Origin: Campylobacterota bacterium
GTDB taxonomy: Bacteria > Campylobacterota > Campylobacteria > Campylobacterales > Sulfurovaceae
Direction of reading: 5' to 3'
DNA length: 49,559 bases
Assembly: GCA_003252535.1 (NCBI GenBank)
Contig: QKDN01000014.1
Span: forward strand, 1 to 49,559
Below, in pieces: positions 18,255 through 26,777 of the stretch; position 1 is the first letter of the stretch, and each line of letters starts with the position of its first letter. The notes under the pieces are model-generated. The model did no database searches. It was not told where the DNA came from and worked only from the letters and a program-made list of their open reading frames with translations. The position numbers and the translations under genes were made by a program.

Positions 18255-18332
18255 AAAAGCGAGTGCGACAAGCCATGCGCCAAACCCTGACAAGGGCGCT
18301 TGCGTTCGCATGGCGCAGGAGTATTCGCTTTT
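18255..18332. repeat. Hairpin element, copy 1
   Basis: 78-base imperfect palindrome with ends AAAAGCGA and TCGCTTTT; inside it CATGCGCC pairs with GGCGCATG-like sequence and ACCCT-gac-AAGGG forms the tip. A 73-base relative is at 42698-42770; differences between the two change both sides of the stems together. This copy lies in the leader of the ABC-F gene. Confidence 0.75.
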
Positions 18333-18366
18333 GGAACGGGTTTCAGAGATGCCCCAAAGGGAAAAT

Positions 18367-20307
18367 TTGGCTCTCATCGACCTCTTCAATATCAAAAAAC
18401 AGTACGATATCAAGCTCCTCCTCGACGATGTCGATTTCCACCTCGCCGAAGGGGAGAGGATAGCCGTCGTGGGACAGAACGGCTGCGGCAAATCGACGCT
18501 AATGCAGATCGTCATCGGCAGCGAGCAGCCCACCGAGGGGCGGAGGATCACCGACCAGTCGGTACAGATAGAGATGCTCGCCCAACAGCCCCGTTTCGAG
18601 CCGAGTCTCAGCGTACGCGAAGCGATCGTGAACGAGCTGACCGAGCTCCAGGCGGCAAAGAAAAGATTTGAAGAGCTCTCCGTAGAGATAGCGACGCGCC
18701 ACGACGATCCCGCCCTCCAGCGTGAACTCTCCGCCGTCACCGCCTACCTCGACCACCACAACGCATGGAGCCTCGATGACAAGGTCGAGAGGGTCTTGCA
18801 GGAGTTCAAGCTCAAGGAGTACGAGAACCGCCTCGTCGTGACCCTCTCGGGGGGAGAGCAGCGCCGCGTCGCCCTTGCCTCACTCATCCTCAAGAAGCCC
18901 GATGTACTCCTCCTCGACGAGCCCACCAACCACCTCGATGTCTATATGGTGAAGTTCCTCGAAGATATATTGCTCAAGGAGAAGTTCACCCTCCTCTTCA
19001 TCTCCCACGACAGGCACTTCATCGACACCATCGCCACCAGGGTACTCGAGGTGGACAACCGCAAGCTCATCAGCTACAACGGAGGCTACCGTGACTACCT
19101 CGAACAAAAAGAGCTGCGGATGCAAAACCTCCAGAAGGAGCATGAGAACCTCCTGCGGATGCTCAAACAGGAAGAGGCGTGGCTCGCCCAGGGGGTGCGC
19201 GCAAGAGCCAAGAGGAACCAGGGGCGCAAAGCGCGCGTCTATGAGCTCCGCGACCAGGCGAAGTCCAACCCTACCCTGATCCACAAGCTCAGGATCGAGC
19301 TTGAAAGGGAGAAAAAGCACTTCAACCGTGAAGAGGGGGTCGCCAGAAAGAAGATGCTCTTCGATATCGAGAACCTCTACTACAAGATCGGTGACAAGAA
19401 ACTCATCGAGGGATTTACGACGCGCATCCTCCAGAAGGACAAGATCGCTATCGTCGGCTACAACGGCTCGGGCAAATCGACCCTCCTCAAACTGATGCTC
19501 GGTCGTCTCAAGCCCACGAGCGGTGTGATCAAGCAGGGGGAGTTCGAGATAGGCTACTTCGACCAGCACCGTGAGATGCTCGACGACTCGAAGAGCCTCC
19601 TTGAGACCTTCTGCCCCAACGGCGGCGATATCATCGAGGTGCAGGGGCGCAATATGCATGTCTTCGGCTACCTCAAGAGCTTCCTCTTCCCGCAGGAGTT
19701 CCTCGACAAGAAGGTGGGGATGCTCAGCGGCGGAGAGAAGAACCGCGTAGCCCTCGCGCTGCTCCTCTCCAAGAAGGTCGACTGTCTCATCCTCGACGAA
19801 CCTACCAACGACCTCGATATCCAGACGATCAATATCCTCGAGGAGAATCTCATCAACTTCCCCGGAGCGATCCTCTTCGTCTCGCACGACCGCTACTTCA
19901 TCGACAAGATCGCCTCGAAGCTCTTTATATTCAAAGGGAACGGAATGGTGGAGGAGTCGTACCAGTCCTACACCGAGTACTTGGAGATAGAGGAGGAGAT
20001 CAAAGAGCTCGAAGCCCTGGAGAGCGAGATCAAGGCGCAAAAACCCGCAGCGGAGAAAAGGGTCAAGAAACAGACCAAGCTCAGCTACAAGGACCAGAGA
20101 GACCTCGAGCTGCTACCGCCGCGCATCGACGAGCTCGAAGCGAAGATCGACGAGCTCAATGCCTGTCTGGCGAACCCGAAATGCTACCAGGAGCGGGGAC
20201 TCACCCCCATCACCGAGGAGCTGGCAAAAGTACAGGAGGAGTACGAGAGTATCAGTGAACGATACCTCGAGATACTCGAGCTCCAGGAAGAGCTCGAAGG
20301 GGAGTAG
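18367..20307 (+). CDS. ABC-F family ATPase, Uup-like
   Basis: 646 residues from TTG 18367 (AAAGGGA five bases upstream, protein starting ALIDLFNIKKQYD); ATG 18349 is an alternative start. Two ABC domains without membrane helices: Walker A GQNGCGKS and GYNGSGKS, signatures LSGGEQRRVALA and LSGGEKNRVALA, Walker B VLLLDEPTNHLD and CLILDEPTNDLD, and an interdomain arm/linker of charged helices (~residues 240-310). The C-terminus (~560-646) is a coiled coil (RIDELEAKIDELNACLANPK, then EELAKVQEEYESISERYLEI), as in Uup. ABC-F proteins act on ribosomes; Uup also affects branched-DNA intermediates. Housekeeping role likely. Confidence 0.9.
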   Translation: MALIDLFNIKKQYDIKLLLDDVDFHLAEGERIAVVGQNGCGKSTLMQIVIGSEQPTEGRRITDQSVQIEMLAQQPRFEPSLSVREAIVNELTELQAAKKRFEELSVEIATRHDDPALQRELSAVTAYLDHHNAWSLDDKVERVLQEFKLKEYENRLVVTLSGGEQRRVALASLILKKPDVLLLDEPTNHLDVYMVKFLEDILLKEKFTLLFISHDRHFIDTIATRVLEVDNRKLISYNGGYRDYLEQKELRMQNLQKEHENLLRMLKQEEAWLAQGVRARAKRNQGRKARVYELRDQAKSNPTLIHKLRIELEREKKHFNREEGVARKKMLFDIENLYYKIGDKKLIEGFTTRILQKDKIAIVGYNGSGKSTLLKLMLGRLKPTSGVIKQGEFEIGYFDQHREMLDDSKSLLETFCPNGGDIIEVQGRNMHVFGYLKSFLFPQEFLDKKVGMLSGGEKNRVALALLLSKKVDCLILDEPTNDLDIQTINILEENLINFPGAILFVSHDRYFIDKIASKLFIFKGNGMVEESYQSYTEYLEIEEEIKELEALESEIKAQKPAAEKRVKKQTKLSYKDQRDLELLPPRIDELEAKIDELNACLANPKCYQERGLTPITEELAKVQEEYESISERYLEILELQEELEGE

Positions 20308-20339
20308 TAGCGTGCACCACCCGGTGCAGCAGGCTGAGC

Positions 20340-22241
20340 CTACTTGAACTCATAATAGAACGATTCTTCCTCGTCGTCATAATTGAACGCTTCTTCGTGG
20401 GGATTTCTGTAGACATCGTAAGTATCTTCCTTGAACATACTTCGCTGCTGGTAGATATCTATCCCGTTGTCCTTCCGTCCCACTACGATCTTTTTGGGTT
20501 TTGATTTATCCATCGGTGATTCTGGTTCCGGTATCTGCTTGTATGTTCGCAGAAGGTCCTGGAACTCGTATACCGGTACCGGTTTGGAGAAATGGTACCC
20601 CTGTGCGATATCGCAGCCGTAGTGCTTGACGATGCTGTAGATGCTCTGGTTCTCGATACCCGAGACGATCACCTTGAGATCGAAGTTCTTGCCGAGTGTG
20701 ATCATCGCTTTGGCGAGACGCTGGTTGTTCTTGTTGTGGACGAGGTCGGACATGAAGGAGAGATCGACCTTGAGCGCGTCGAGCGGGAGTTCTTTGAGGT
20801 GGACGAGGGAGGATTGTCCCAGACCGAAGTTGTCCAGTGCGAGGGATACGCCGAGGCGCTTGAGTGCAAGGAAGTTCTTCTTGGCCAGTTCGGTATTGGC
20901 CATGGCGATGTCCTCTGGGATCTCGAAGCGGATAAGCTCCGGGCGGATATCGAACTTGAGCAGCTGGCTGTGGACGAACTCTGCGAATCCCCCTATCTCG
21001 ATCTCGCGCAATGAGAGGTTGATGGCGATGATGATCTCGGAGCCCGGATAGAAATCCTGCCAGAACTTCTGCTGCTTGATCGCCTGGGTGATGATGAACT
21101 TGCCGAGCTCGATGATAAAGCCGCTCTTCTTGGCGAGGGGGATGAAGGAGTTGGGGGAGATGAGGCCGTTCTTGGGGTGTTTCCACCGTACGAGGGCTTC
21201 GGCACCTTCGATCTTGCCGCTCTCTATATCGATCAGCGGCTGGTAGTGGAGCTCGAAGTTGTTGTTGGCAAGCGCCTGTTTCATCTCTTCGAGCATATGC
21301 TCTTCGTCCTGATCCCTGTCGTCAAGCCCGAGATTGTCGTCGAACTCCAGTTTCCCCTCGCCCTCTTCCTTGGCTCTGCCGAGAGCCTTGTAGGCGTTGT
21401 CGATAAGCATGTCGAGGGAGCGCCCGCTGTGCGGGTAGAAGGATACGCCTGTCGAGAATGTCAGGCCTATATGGTGGAACTCCTCCTTGAGACCGTGGTC
21501 GAAGTCTGTCTGTATCCTCTTGTGGAACGCTTCGATCTCCTTGTGGCTGTACATCTGCGGGGCGATGATCATGAAGTGGTTGTAGGATATGTGGAAAAGC
21601 CTCGCTTTCATCTCTTTGCAGAGTGCGTTGAGTATCTCCCCGATCTTTGCGATGAGATTGTCGCTTCTGGTGAGTCCAAGGGCCGCTTTGATCTTGACGA
21701 TATTGTCTATATCGAGCAGTATGAGGGCAAAACCGTACTCAGAAGAAGAGAGGCTCGAGATGAGTCTCCCGATATGGCTGTAGGCACCGAGCTGGTTGGG
21801 GAGGTTCGTGATCCTGTGGTGGTGTTCCGATTCTGTCAGTGCCTGCTCGAGACTGAGGTCATTGACGACGATATGAAGGAGTTCCTCTTTTTTTTGTTCA
21901 TCGGTATAGAAGGTCTTGAAAGTGAGAGTCATGGGAATCTCATGGTTGTCCCGTATCGCCCTGGTCTTGACCACGAGATTTTTGAAGTTCTCTTTGCGTT
22001 TGTGAAAGATATCGATCATCTCGGAGATACTGATGATCTCTTTGTTGTGTACTTTGAAAATATTCTCCGAGATCGCCCCGTCATCCCTGAGATCGGTAAG
22101 CTTGACAAATGCGTTGTTGGCAAAGAGAACATGCTTGTGACTGTCGACGATAAGAACGCCCTCTTTTGAACTCTCAAAAAGCATTTTGAGCGTATCCAAC
22201 ATTTTGTCTGAATTATGATCTTTTTTGAAATACTCGAACAT
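20340..22241 (-). CDS. PAS-GGDEF-EAL protein with degenerate catalytic motifs
   Basis: 633 residues. The start ATG 22241 has AAAGGG upstream. Residues ~15-130 are a PAS domain (SKEGVLIVDSHKHVLFANNAFVKL). The GGDEF-type domain (~145-310) starts HRITNLPNQLGAYSHI, but the signature is SYNHF instead of GGDEF, so cyclase activity is not expected. The EAL-type domain (~325-570) keeps EALVRW and INLS, but the DDFGTG loop is DNFGLG and the E-G-V-E loop reads SGIE, so phosphodiesterase activity is doubtful. Most likely a c-di-GMP-binding or purely structural signalling protein. No transmembrane segment. Ends with an acidic tail (YDDEEESFYYEFK). Confidence 0.88.
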   Translation of the reverse strand: MFEYFKKDHNSDKMLDTLKMLFESSKEGVLIVDSHKHVLFANNAFVKLTDLRDDGAISENIFKVHNKEIISISEMIDIFHKRKENFKNLVVKTRAIRDNHEIPMTLTFKTFYTDEQKKEELLHIVVNDLSLEQALTESEHHHRITNLPNQLGAYSHIGRLISSLSSSEYGFALILLDIDNIVKIKAALGLTRSDNLIAKIGEILNALCKEMKARLFHISYNHFMIIAPQMYSHKEIEAFHKRIQTDFDHGLKEEFHHIGLTFSTGVSFYPHSGRSLDMLIDNAYKALGRAKEEGEGKLEFDDNLGLDDRDQDEEHMLEEMKQALANNNFELHYQPLIDIESGKIEGAEALVRWKHPKNGLISPNSFIPLAKKSGFIIELGKFIITQAIKQQKFWQDFYPGSEIIIAINLSLREIEIGGFAEFVHSQLLKFDIRPELIRFEIPEDIAMANTELAKKNFLALKRLGVSLALDNFGLGQSSLVHLKELPLDALKVDLSFMSDLVHNKNNQRLAKAMITLGKNFDLKVIVSGIENQSIYSIVKHYGCDIAQGYHFSKPVPVYEFQDLLRTYKQIPEPESPMDKSKPKKIVVGRKDNGIDIYQQRSMFKEDTYDVYRNPHEEAFNYDDEEESFYYEFK

Positions 22242-22433
22242 ACTAACCCTTTTAACTATGGTACTGAATTGATTGTCTTGAATTTTGTAACTATTATACA
22301 ATGAAAGTTGTTAAATCGATCATCAATCGTAACATATCCATCCTTTGAGCACTCTACCTGCTGCGAGTTTTCTTCCCATCCGTTCCCATACCTGCCAAAA
22401 TCCGTATGATCGAGGATATATCAATATCAAATA

Positions 22434-22446
22434 GTTTTGTTATAAT
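22434..22446 (+). promoter_or_regulatory. Promoter of argD
   Basis: TTTTG-T-TATAAT, with the TATAAT at 22441-22446, 30 bases ahead of the ATG at 22476. No good -35, as usual in this phylum. Confidence 0.55.
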
Positions 22447-22475
22447 TGCATCTATTATCACTATTAGGAAATAGC

Positions 22476-23663
22476 ATGACATTAGAAGAGATAGACAAGA
22501 GTTTCGTACTCCATACCTACGGGAGAAACTATACCAACTTCGTACGCGGCGTAGGCTCTACCCTCTACGATGAGAAGGGTGACGACTACATCGATTTCGC
22601 CAGCGGTATCGCGGTCAATGCGGTGGGCCACGGCAACCCGAGACTCACCGACGCCATCTGCGAGCAGGTGCGCAATATCATCCATATCTCCAACCTCCAG
22701 GTGATCGAACCGCAGGCGAAGCTCGCACAGAAGATGGTCGAGCTCAGCGGCTACGATATGGCGGTGTTCTTCGGCAACTCGGGCGCAGAAGCGAACGAAG
22801 GGGCGATCAAGATCGCGAGGAAGTACGGCGAGACGAAGTTCGAGAACAAACGCTACAAGGTGATCACCCTCGAGCACTCTTTCCACGGGCGTACCATCAC
22901 CACGGTCAAGGCGACGGGGCAGGAGAGCTTCCACACGCCGCACTTCTCACCCTACCCGGACGGCTTCAGCTATGAGAAGAGCATCGAGGATGTCTACAGC
23001 GCAATCGACGACGAGACCGTAGCGGTGCTCATCGAGCTCGTCCAGGGCGAGGGTGGTGTCGAGCCCTTCCCCAAGGCGGATATCCAGGCGCTCGCCAAAC
23101 ACCTCCAGGAGAAAGGCATCCTCCTCATCGTCGACGAGGTACAGACGGGCGTTTACCGCACGGGCGAGTTCCTCGCATGCAACCTTTACGAAATAGAGCC
23201 CGATATCGTGACCCTCGCCAAGGGTCTCGGCGGCGGCGTCCCAATCGGCGCGGTGATGACGAAGCACAAGGATATCTTCGTCCCAGGCGACCACGGCAGC
23301 ACCTTCGGGGGCAACTACCTGAGCACGACGGCGGGACTCGCGGTGCTCGATATCCTCAGCGAGCTCTACGAGAGCGGCGCGCTCCATGAGAATATGCTCT
23401 ACTTCGAGGGCAAGCTCCACGAACTCTACGAGAAGTACCCCAATCTCTTCACCAAAGATGTGGGTCTAGGGCTCATGAGAGGGATCCGCGCCAAGGACGG
23501 CGAGACCCTCGGCAAGATACTCAAGGCCGCCATGGAGCACCGCGTTATCATCCTCAAGGCGGGGCGCAATACCGTCCGTCTCCTCCCGAGCCTCACGATC
23601 ACCAAAGAGGAGATCGACGAGGGGTTCGTAAGATTCGACGCCGCCCTCGCTACGATAGCCTGA
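22476..23663 (+). CDS. argD: Acetylornithine aminotransferase
   Basis: 395 residues; ATG 22476 with AGGAA upstream. Class III PLP aminotransferase: NSGAEANEGAIKIARKYGE (phosphate loop), FHGRT, VQGEGGVEP, IVDEVQTGVYRTG and the PLP lysine in TLAKGLGGGVPIGAV. Length and block order fit ArgD (acetylornithine/succinyldiaminopimelate aminotransferase), which makes N-acetylornithine for arginine synthesis and can serve lysine synthesis. The TIGR02757 gene follows after two bases and is probably co-transcribed. An ornithine- or GABA-type aminotransferase is less likely. Confidence 0.92.
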   Translation: MTLEEIDKSFVLHTYGRNYTNFVRGVGSTLYDEKGDDYIDFASGIAVNAVGHGNPRLTDAICEQVRNIIHISNLQVIEPQAKLAQKMVELSGYDMAVFFGNSGAEANEGAIKIARKYGETKFENKRYKVITLEHSFHGRTITTVKATGQESFHTPHFSPYPDGFSYEKSIEDVYSAIDDETVAVLIELVQGEGGVEPFPKADIQALAKHLQEKGILLIVDEVQTGVYRTGEFLACNLYEIEPDIVTLAKGLGGGVPIGAVMTKHKDIFVPGDHGSTFGGNYLSTTAGLAVLDILSELYESGALHENMLYFEGKLHELYEKYPNLFTKDVGLGLMRGIRAKDGETLGKILKAAMEHRVIILKAGRNTVRLLPSLTITKEEIDEGFVRFDAALATIA

Positions 23664-23665
23664 GC

Positions 23666-24424
23666 GTGAACGCCAGGGAACAAAAGCTCAAAGCACTGCT
23701 CGACAGCGAAGCAGCCGCGCGTGACAGCTGCGGCGAGCTCTGCTACGAGCGCCCCGACCCTCTGCTGGTCGCCTCACGCCACCGCGACGAGAGCGTCGCC
23801 CTCATCTGCGCCCTCTTCGGCTACGGCAACGCCGCTCTTATCGTCAAATTCCTCGATTCTCTCGACTTCTCATTGCTGGGTGCCAGCGAAGAGCAGATCA
23901 CTGCCGCCCTCTCCTCCCGCTACTACAGGTTCCAGAAAGCCCCCGATGTCATCGCCCTCTTCATCGCCCTGCGACGATTGAAAAACGAATCGAGCATCGA
24001 AGAGATATTCGTCGGCGGCTACCGGAGGGAGGGCTCCATACTCGATGGTCTCTGGGACTTCATCACCAGGCTCCGCTCGCTCTATCCCCACGAGAGCTAC
24101 GGCTACGACTTCCTCACGGGCAGAGTTCCCGACAAACCCGCAGCGGCAGGAACCTACAAACGCTACATGATGTACCTGCGCTGGATGGTGCGCAAGGATA
24201 CCCTCGATATGGGGCTCTGGAGCGGCATCGACAGGAGCGATCTCATCATGCCGCTCGATACCCATACCTTCCATGTATCCCGCAGACTCGGACTGCTGGA
24301 GCGCAAAAGCTGCGATATGAAAGCAGCGATCGAGCTGACGGAGAAGCTGAGGAAGTTCGACCCTCTTGACCCGGTCAAGTATGATTTCGCACTGTATCGG
24401 CTGGGGCAGGAGGAGTTGGTGTGA
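23666..24424 (+). CDS. TIGR02757 (DUF2400) family protein
   Basis: 252 residues from GTG 23666, two bases after the argD stop. It carries the family's blocks: DPLLVASRHRDESVALICAL near residue 30, FGYGNAALIVKFL, YYRFQKAPDV, then RWMVRKDTLDMGLWSGI and MPLDTHTFHVSRRLGLL, and ends FDPLDPVKYDFALYRLGQ. The family is related to HhH DNA-glycosylase folds, but no activity has been established to my knowledge. Full length. Position behind argD suggests only shared transcription. Confidence 0.85.
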   Translation: MNAREQKLKALLDSEAAARDSCGELCYERPDPLLVASRHRDESVALICALFGYGNAALIVKFLDSLDFSLLGASEEQITAALSSRYYRFQKAPDVIALFIALRRLKNESSIEEIFVGGYRREGSILDGLWDFITRLRSLYPHESYGYDFLTGRVPDKPAAAGTYKRYMMYLRWMVRKDTLDMGLWSGIDRSDLIMPLDTHTFHVSRRLGLLERKSCDMKAAIELTEKLRKFDPLDPVKYDFALYRLGQEELV

Positions 24425-24567
24425 TGGTGAATGTGGAGATTGTAAATCATAGGTTTGGCACTGTACTTAATTGTATTATTGAATACTATTACTGTACTTA
24501 TTCTTCCATACGTCTCTCCTGGAATTTACATTTATGTTTGAATTGGCATTAATAATACAAATGGCGA

Positions 24568-24573
24568 TATAAT
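24568..24573 (+). promoter_or_regulatory. -10 box at the head of the radical-SAM/GH3 cluster
   Basis: TATAAT ends five bases before the desaturase ATG (24579), so transcription would begin at or next to the A of ATG, and no Shine-Dalgarno is visible. Either the first mRNA is leaderless or this box is not used. The preceding stretch 24425-24567 is AT-rich with nothing else seen. Confidence 0.45.
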
Positions 24574-24578
24574 TACAC

Positions 24579-25532
24579 ATGATAGGAAAAGCAGAAACTC
24601 TTCATTACCATATATCGGAGACGCTCAACATCCTCATCTTCGTCACAGTACTTCCCGTCACATGGTGGTTGCTGTGGCTGGTCTCCCACAGTGAAAGTAT
24701 ACTTACTATGCTGCTTGCCGCATGGGGCTATGCACATCTGCACAATACGATCTTTTCGCTCCTCCATGAAGCGGTACACGGGGTCTTTTCACGCAGCAGA
24801 TTCCGCAATGACCTCTTCGGTATCCTGAGCGCGGCTGCTTTCCCCACATCGTTCACCTTGCAGAAGATCGCCCATCTCGGGCACCACAGACGCAACAGGA
24901 CCGACAAGGAGCTCTACGACTACTACCTCCCCACCGAATCAAAAGCGCTGCGCAATGTCTGGATGTACGGCGGCAATCTCCTGGGTCTCTACTGGTTCAT
25001 TATACCCTTCAGTAACCTCCTTATCCTCGTTGCTCCGAAGCTCTTCACCTCGCAGTGGTTCGTCCACGGCCCGGGGAGAGTTCTCGGGTTCGAGTCGTAC
25101 CTCGAGGAGATAGCCGAACACTCGATATGGCGTATCTGGTCGGAGGCACTGCTGGCGCTGATCTACCAGGTGGTGCTCTTCGAGCTCTTCGATCTCACCT
25201 GGCAGGGGTGGCTGCTCGCCCACTGGTTCTTTGCCCTCCACTGGTCCGCTCTCCAATATGTCGATCATGCCTGGAGCTCCCGCGATATCATCAACGGTGC
25301 ATGGAACCTCAAGGTGTTACCGATATCCCGCTGGCTCGCTCTCAACTACCATCTCCACCTCGCGCACCACCGTCACCCGGAGGTTCCCTGGGTCTACCTG
25401 CCGCAGCTCGTCGATCCCAAAGAGCCCTACCCATCCTTTTGGTCGATATACCGCACACTGTGGGGAGGGGTGAGACCCGCACCGCCGATGCATTCACCGG
25501 CACAGTACCCCTTTGCAGAGGAGCAGCGGTAA
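24579..25532 (+). CDS. Membrane fatty-acid desaturase
   Basis: 317 residues, first gene of the cluster. The three di-iron histidine boxes are present: LLHEAVHG (HxxxH, residues ~65-70), HLGHHRRNR (HxxHH) and, near the C-terminus, HLHLAHHRHPEVPW (HxxHH). Four to six hydrophobic helices (ILIFVTVLPVTWWLLWLV, LGLYWFIIPFSNLLILVA, LLALIYQVVLFELF) fit the integral-membrane DesA/beta-carotene hydroxylase class, which inserts double bonds or hydroxyls into acyl chains using O2. Exact substrate unknown. Stop overlaps the next ATG (TAATG). Because it leads the operon, an acyl chain or lipid is the likely substrate of the pathway. Confidence 0.88.
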   Translation: MIGKAETLHYHISETLNILIFVTVLPVTWWLLWLVSHSESILTMLLAAWGYAHLHNTIFSLLHEAVHGVFSRSRFRNDLFGILSAAAFPTSFTLQKIAHLGHHRRNRTDKELYDYYLPTESKALRNVWMYGGNLLGLYWFIIPFSNLLILVAPKLFTSQWFVHGPGRVLGFESYLEEIAEHSIWRIWSEALLALIYQVVLFELFDLTWQGWLLAHWFFALHWSALQYVDHAWSSRDIINGAWNLKVLPISRWLALNYHLHLAHHRHPEVPWVYLPQLVDPKEPYPSFWSIYRTLWGGVRPAPPMHSPAQYPFAEEQR

Positions 25533-26182
25533 TGTGGTTCGGCACCAGGTCGGCAACACTCGATCCCGCTGAGTACAGGCTCCTCTCTATATGGAAGACC
25601 TACGGCTACTGGGCATTCTGGGTGGGAGTGGCATTCTTCTCGGTCTACCCATCATGCAACTGGATATCGGCGCAGCGCAGTGAACCCTATCTCGCCTATT
25701 TCGACCAGGAGCTGGCGGTACCCTTCGTCCCGGAGTTCTTCTGGGTCTATATGTCGATGTACCTGCTCTTTTTTATGCCGCCTCTCTTTCTCAATGTCAC
25801 GCAGCTGCGGCAGCTGGGCAAAGGGCTCATTATCGGGACATTGATAAGCGGTATCATATTCCTTCTCTTCCCCTCGCAGCTGGGGTTCGAGCGGGTCGTC
25901 CCCGAGGGGTTCTACGGCGGGCTCTATGAGCAGATATTCTCACTCGACCGGCCGCACAATATGATCCCCTCGCTCCATGTGGTCTACAGCGGCTTCATAC
26001 TGCTCGCTGTTTACCGTGCTTCTGATGACAAATATGTCAAAGTTTTCGCTATACTGTGGCTGTTATCGATATCACTGTCGACGCTGCTCGTGCATCAGCA
26101 CCATATCGCCGATATCGTCCTGGCACTGGTGATCATTTGCTTTGTGAACAGAAAAATACTCAAAGGGAGAGAAGATGTATAA
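25532..26182 (+). CDS. PAP2-superfamily membrane phosphatase or phosphotransferase
   Basis: 216 residues, ATG 25532 overlapping the desaturase stop. Five or six TM helices. The active-site parts of the PAP2 family are seen: LDRPHNMIPSLHVVYSG (P-S-x-H) and LLVHQHHIADIVLA (H-x-x-x-D). The pattern resembles the inositol-phosphorylceramide synthase/AUR1-like branch of PAP2 more than soluble acid phosphatases. It would remove or transfer a phosphate-linked head group of a lipid at the membrane. Overlaps the next gene by 8 bases. Confidence 0.82.
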   Translation: MWFGTRSATLDPAEYRLLSIWKTYGYWAFWVGVAFFSVYPSCNWISAQRSEPYLAYFDQELAVPFVPEFFWVYMSMYLLFFMPPLFLNVTQLRQLGKGLIIGTLISGIIFLLFPSQLGFERVVPEGFYGGLYEQIFSLDRPHNMIPSLHVVYSGFILLAVYRASDDKYVKVFAILWLLSISLSTLLVHQHHIADIVLALVIICFVNRKILKGREDV

Positions 26183-26777
26183 ATGGCTGGTTGTATTATT
26201 CCTGGTACTGGGCAGCGGGCAGCTCTGGGCTGATGTGCAGGATAGCGACGAGGCGATCCACAATGAACTCCGCTCGATCCTTACGGGTCTCGAAAATGCG
26301 GTCAACAGCGGGAAGTACGACCAGCTGCCGCAGTATTTTCACAAAGATATGACGGTCACGATGAGCAACCAGGAGGCGCTCCGTTCGCCTGAGGATATAG
26401 CGAAGTTCTTTGCGTTCTGGTTCGGCGAGGGCGGCAAGCTCGATCATGTCGAGATGAAGCTCGATGCGGATGCCCTCACGAAGCTCTATGCAGACAAAAC
26501 GATCGGCGTGGTACACGGAAACGGCGTGGAGAACACCTACCTCTCCGACAAACGATTCTTCCCCATGAAGACCCGCTGGAGCGCAACACTTATCAAGGAC
26601 AGCGACGGGAAATGGCGTATCCTCTCCCTCCATATGGGGGTGAACTTCCTCGACAACCCGGTCATCAGCATGGTGGAGGATAATACGAAGAACCTCATGC
26701 TCATCGGCGGTGGCGCCGGAGCGCTGATCGGGCTCCTGATCGGCTTTTTGCTTTGGCGGAAAAGAAAGCCTGAGTGA
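26175..26777 (+). CDS. NTF2/SnoaL-like protein with signal peptide and C-terminal TM anchor
   Basis: 200 residues. Signal sequence MYKWLVVLFLVLGSGQLWA, a ~130-residue cone-shaped NTF2-like domain (AVNSGKYDQLPQYFHKDM, FFAFWFGEGGKLDHVEMKL, RWSATLIKDSDGKWRILSLH) and a C-terminal helix GAGALIGLLIGFLLWRKRKPE with positive stop-transfer. The domain would sit in the periplasm, anchored in the inner membrane. NTF2-like folds serve as ketosteroid-isomerase-type enzymes or small-molecule binders; no catalytic pair can be assigned. Overlaps both neighbours. Confidence 0.75.
   Translation: MYKWLVVLFLVLGSGQLWADVQDSDEAIHNELRSILTGLENAVNSGKYDQLPQYFHKDMTVTMSNQEALRSPEDIAKFFAFWFGEGGKLDHVEMKLDADALTKLYADKTIGVVHGNGVENTYLSDKRFFPMKTRWSATLIKDSDGKWRILSLHMGVNFLDNPVISMVEDNTKNLMLIGGGAGALIGLLIGFLLWRKRKPE

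Noticed and set aside
18034-18366. N-terminal extension of the ABC-F protein by ~110 residues
   Set aside because: The extension crosses the divergent gene's start, a promoter and the hairpin element; AAAGGGA before TTG 18367 and the usual ABC-F start ALIDLFNIKK decide the start.
25055-25531. N-terminal extension of the PAP2 protein inside the desaturase gene
   Set aside because: The desaturase frame is clearly coding there; ATG 25532 overlapping its stop gives a normal PAP2 length.
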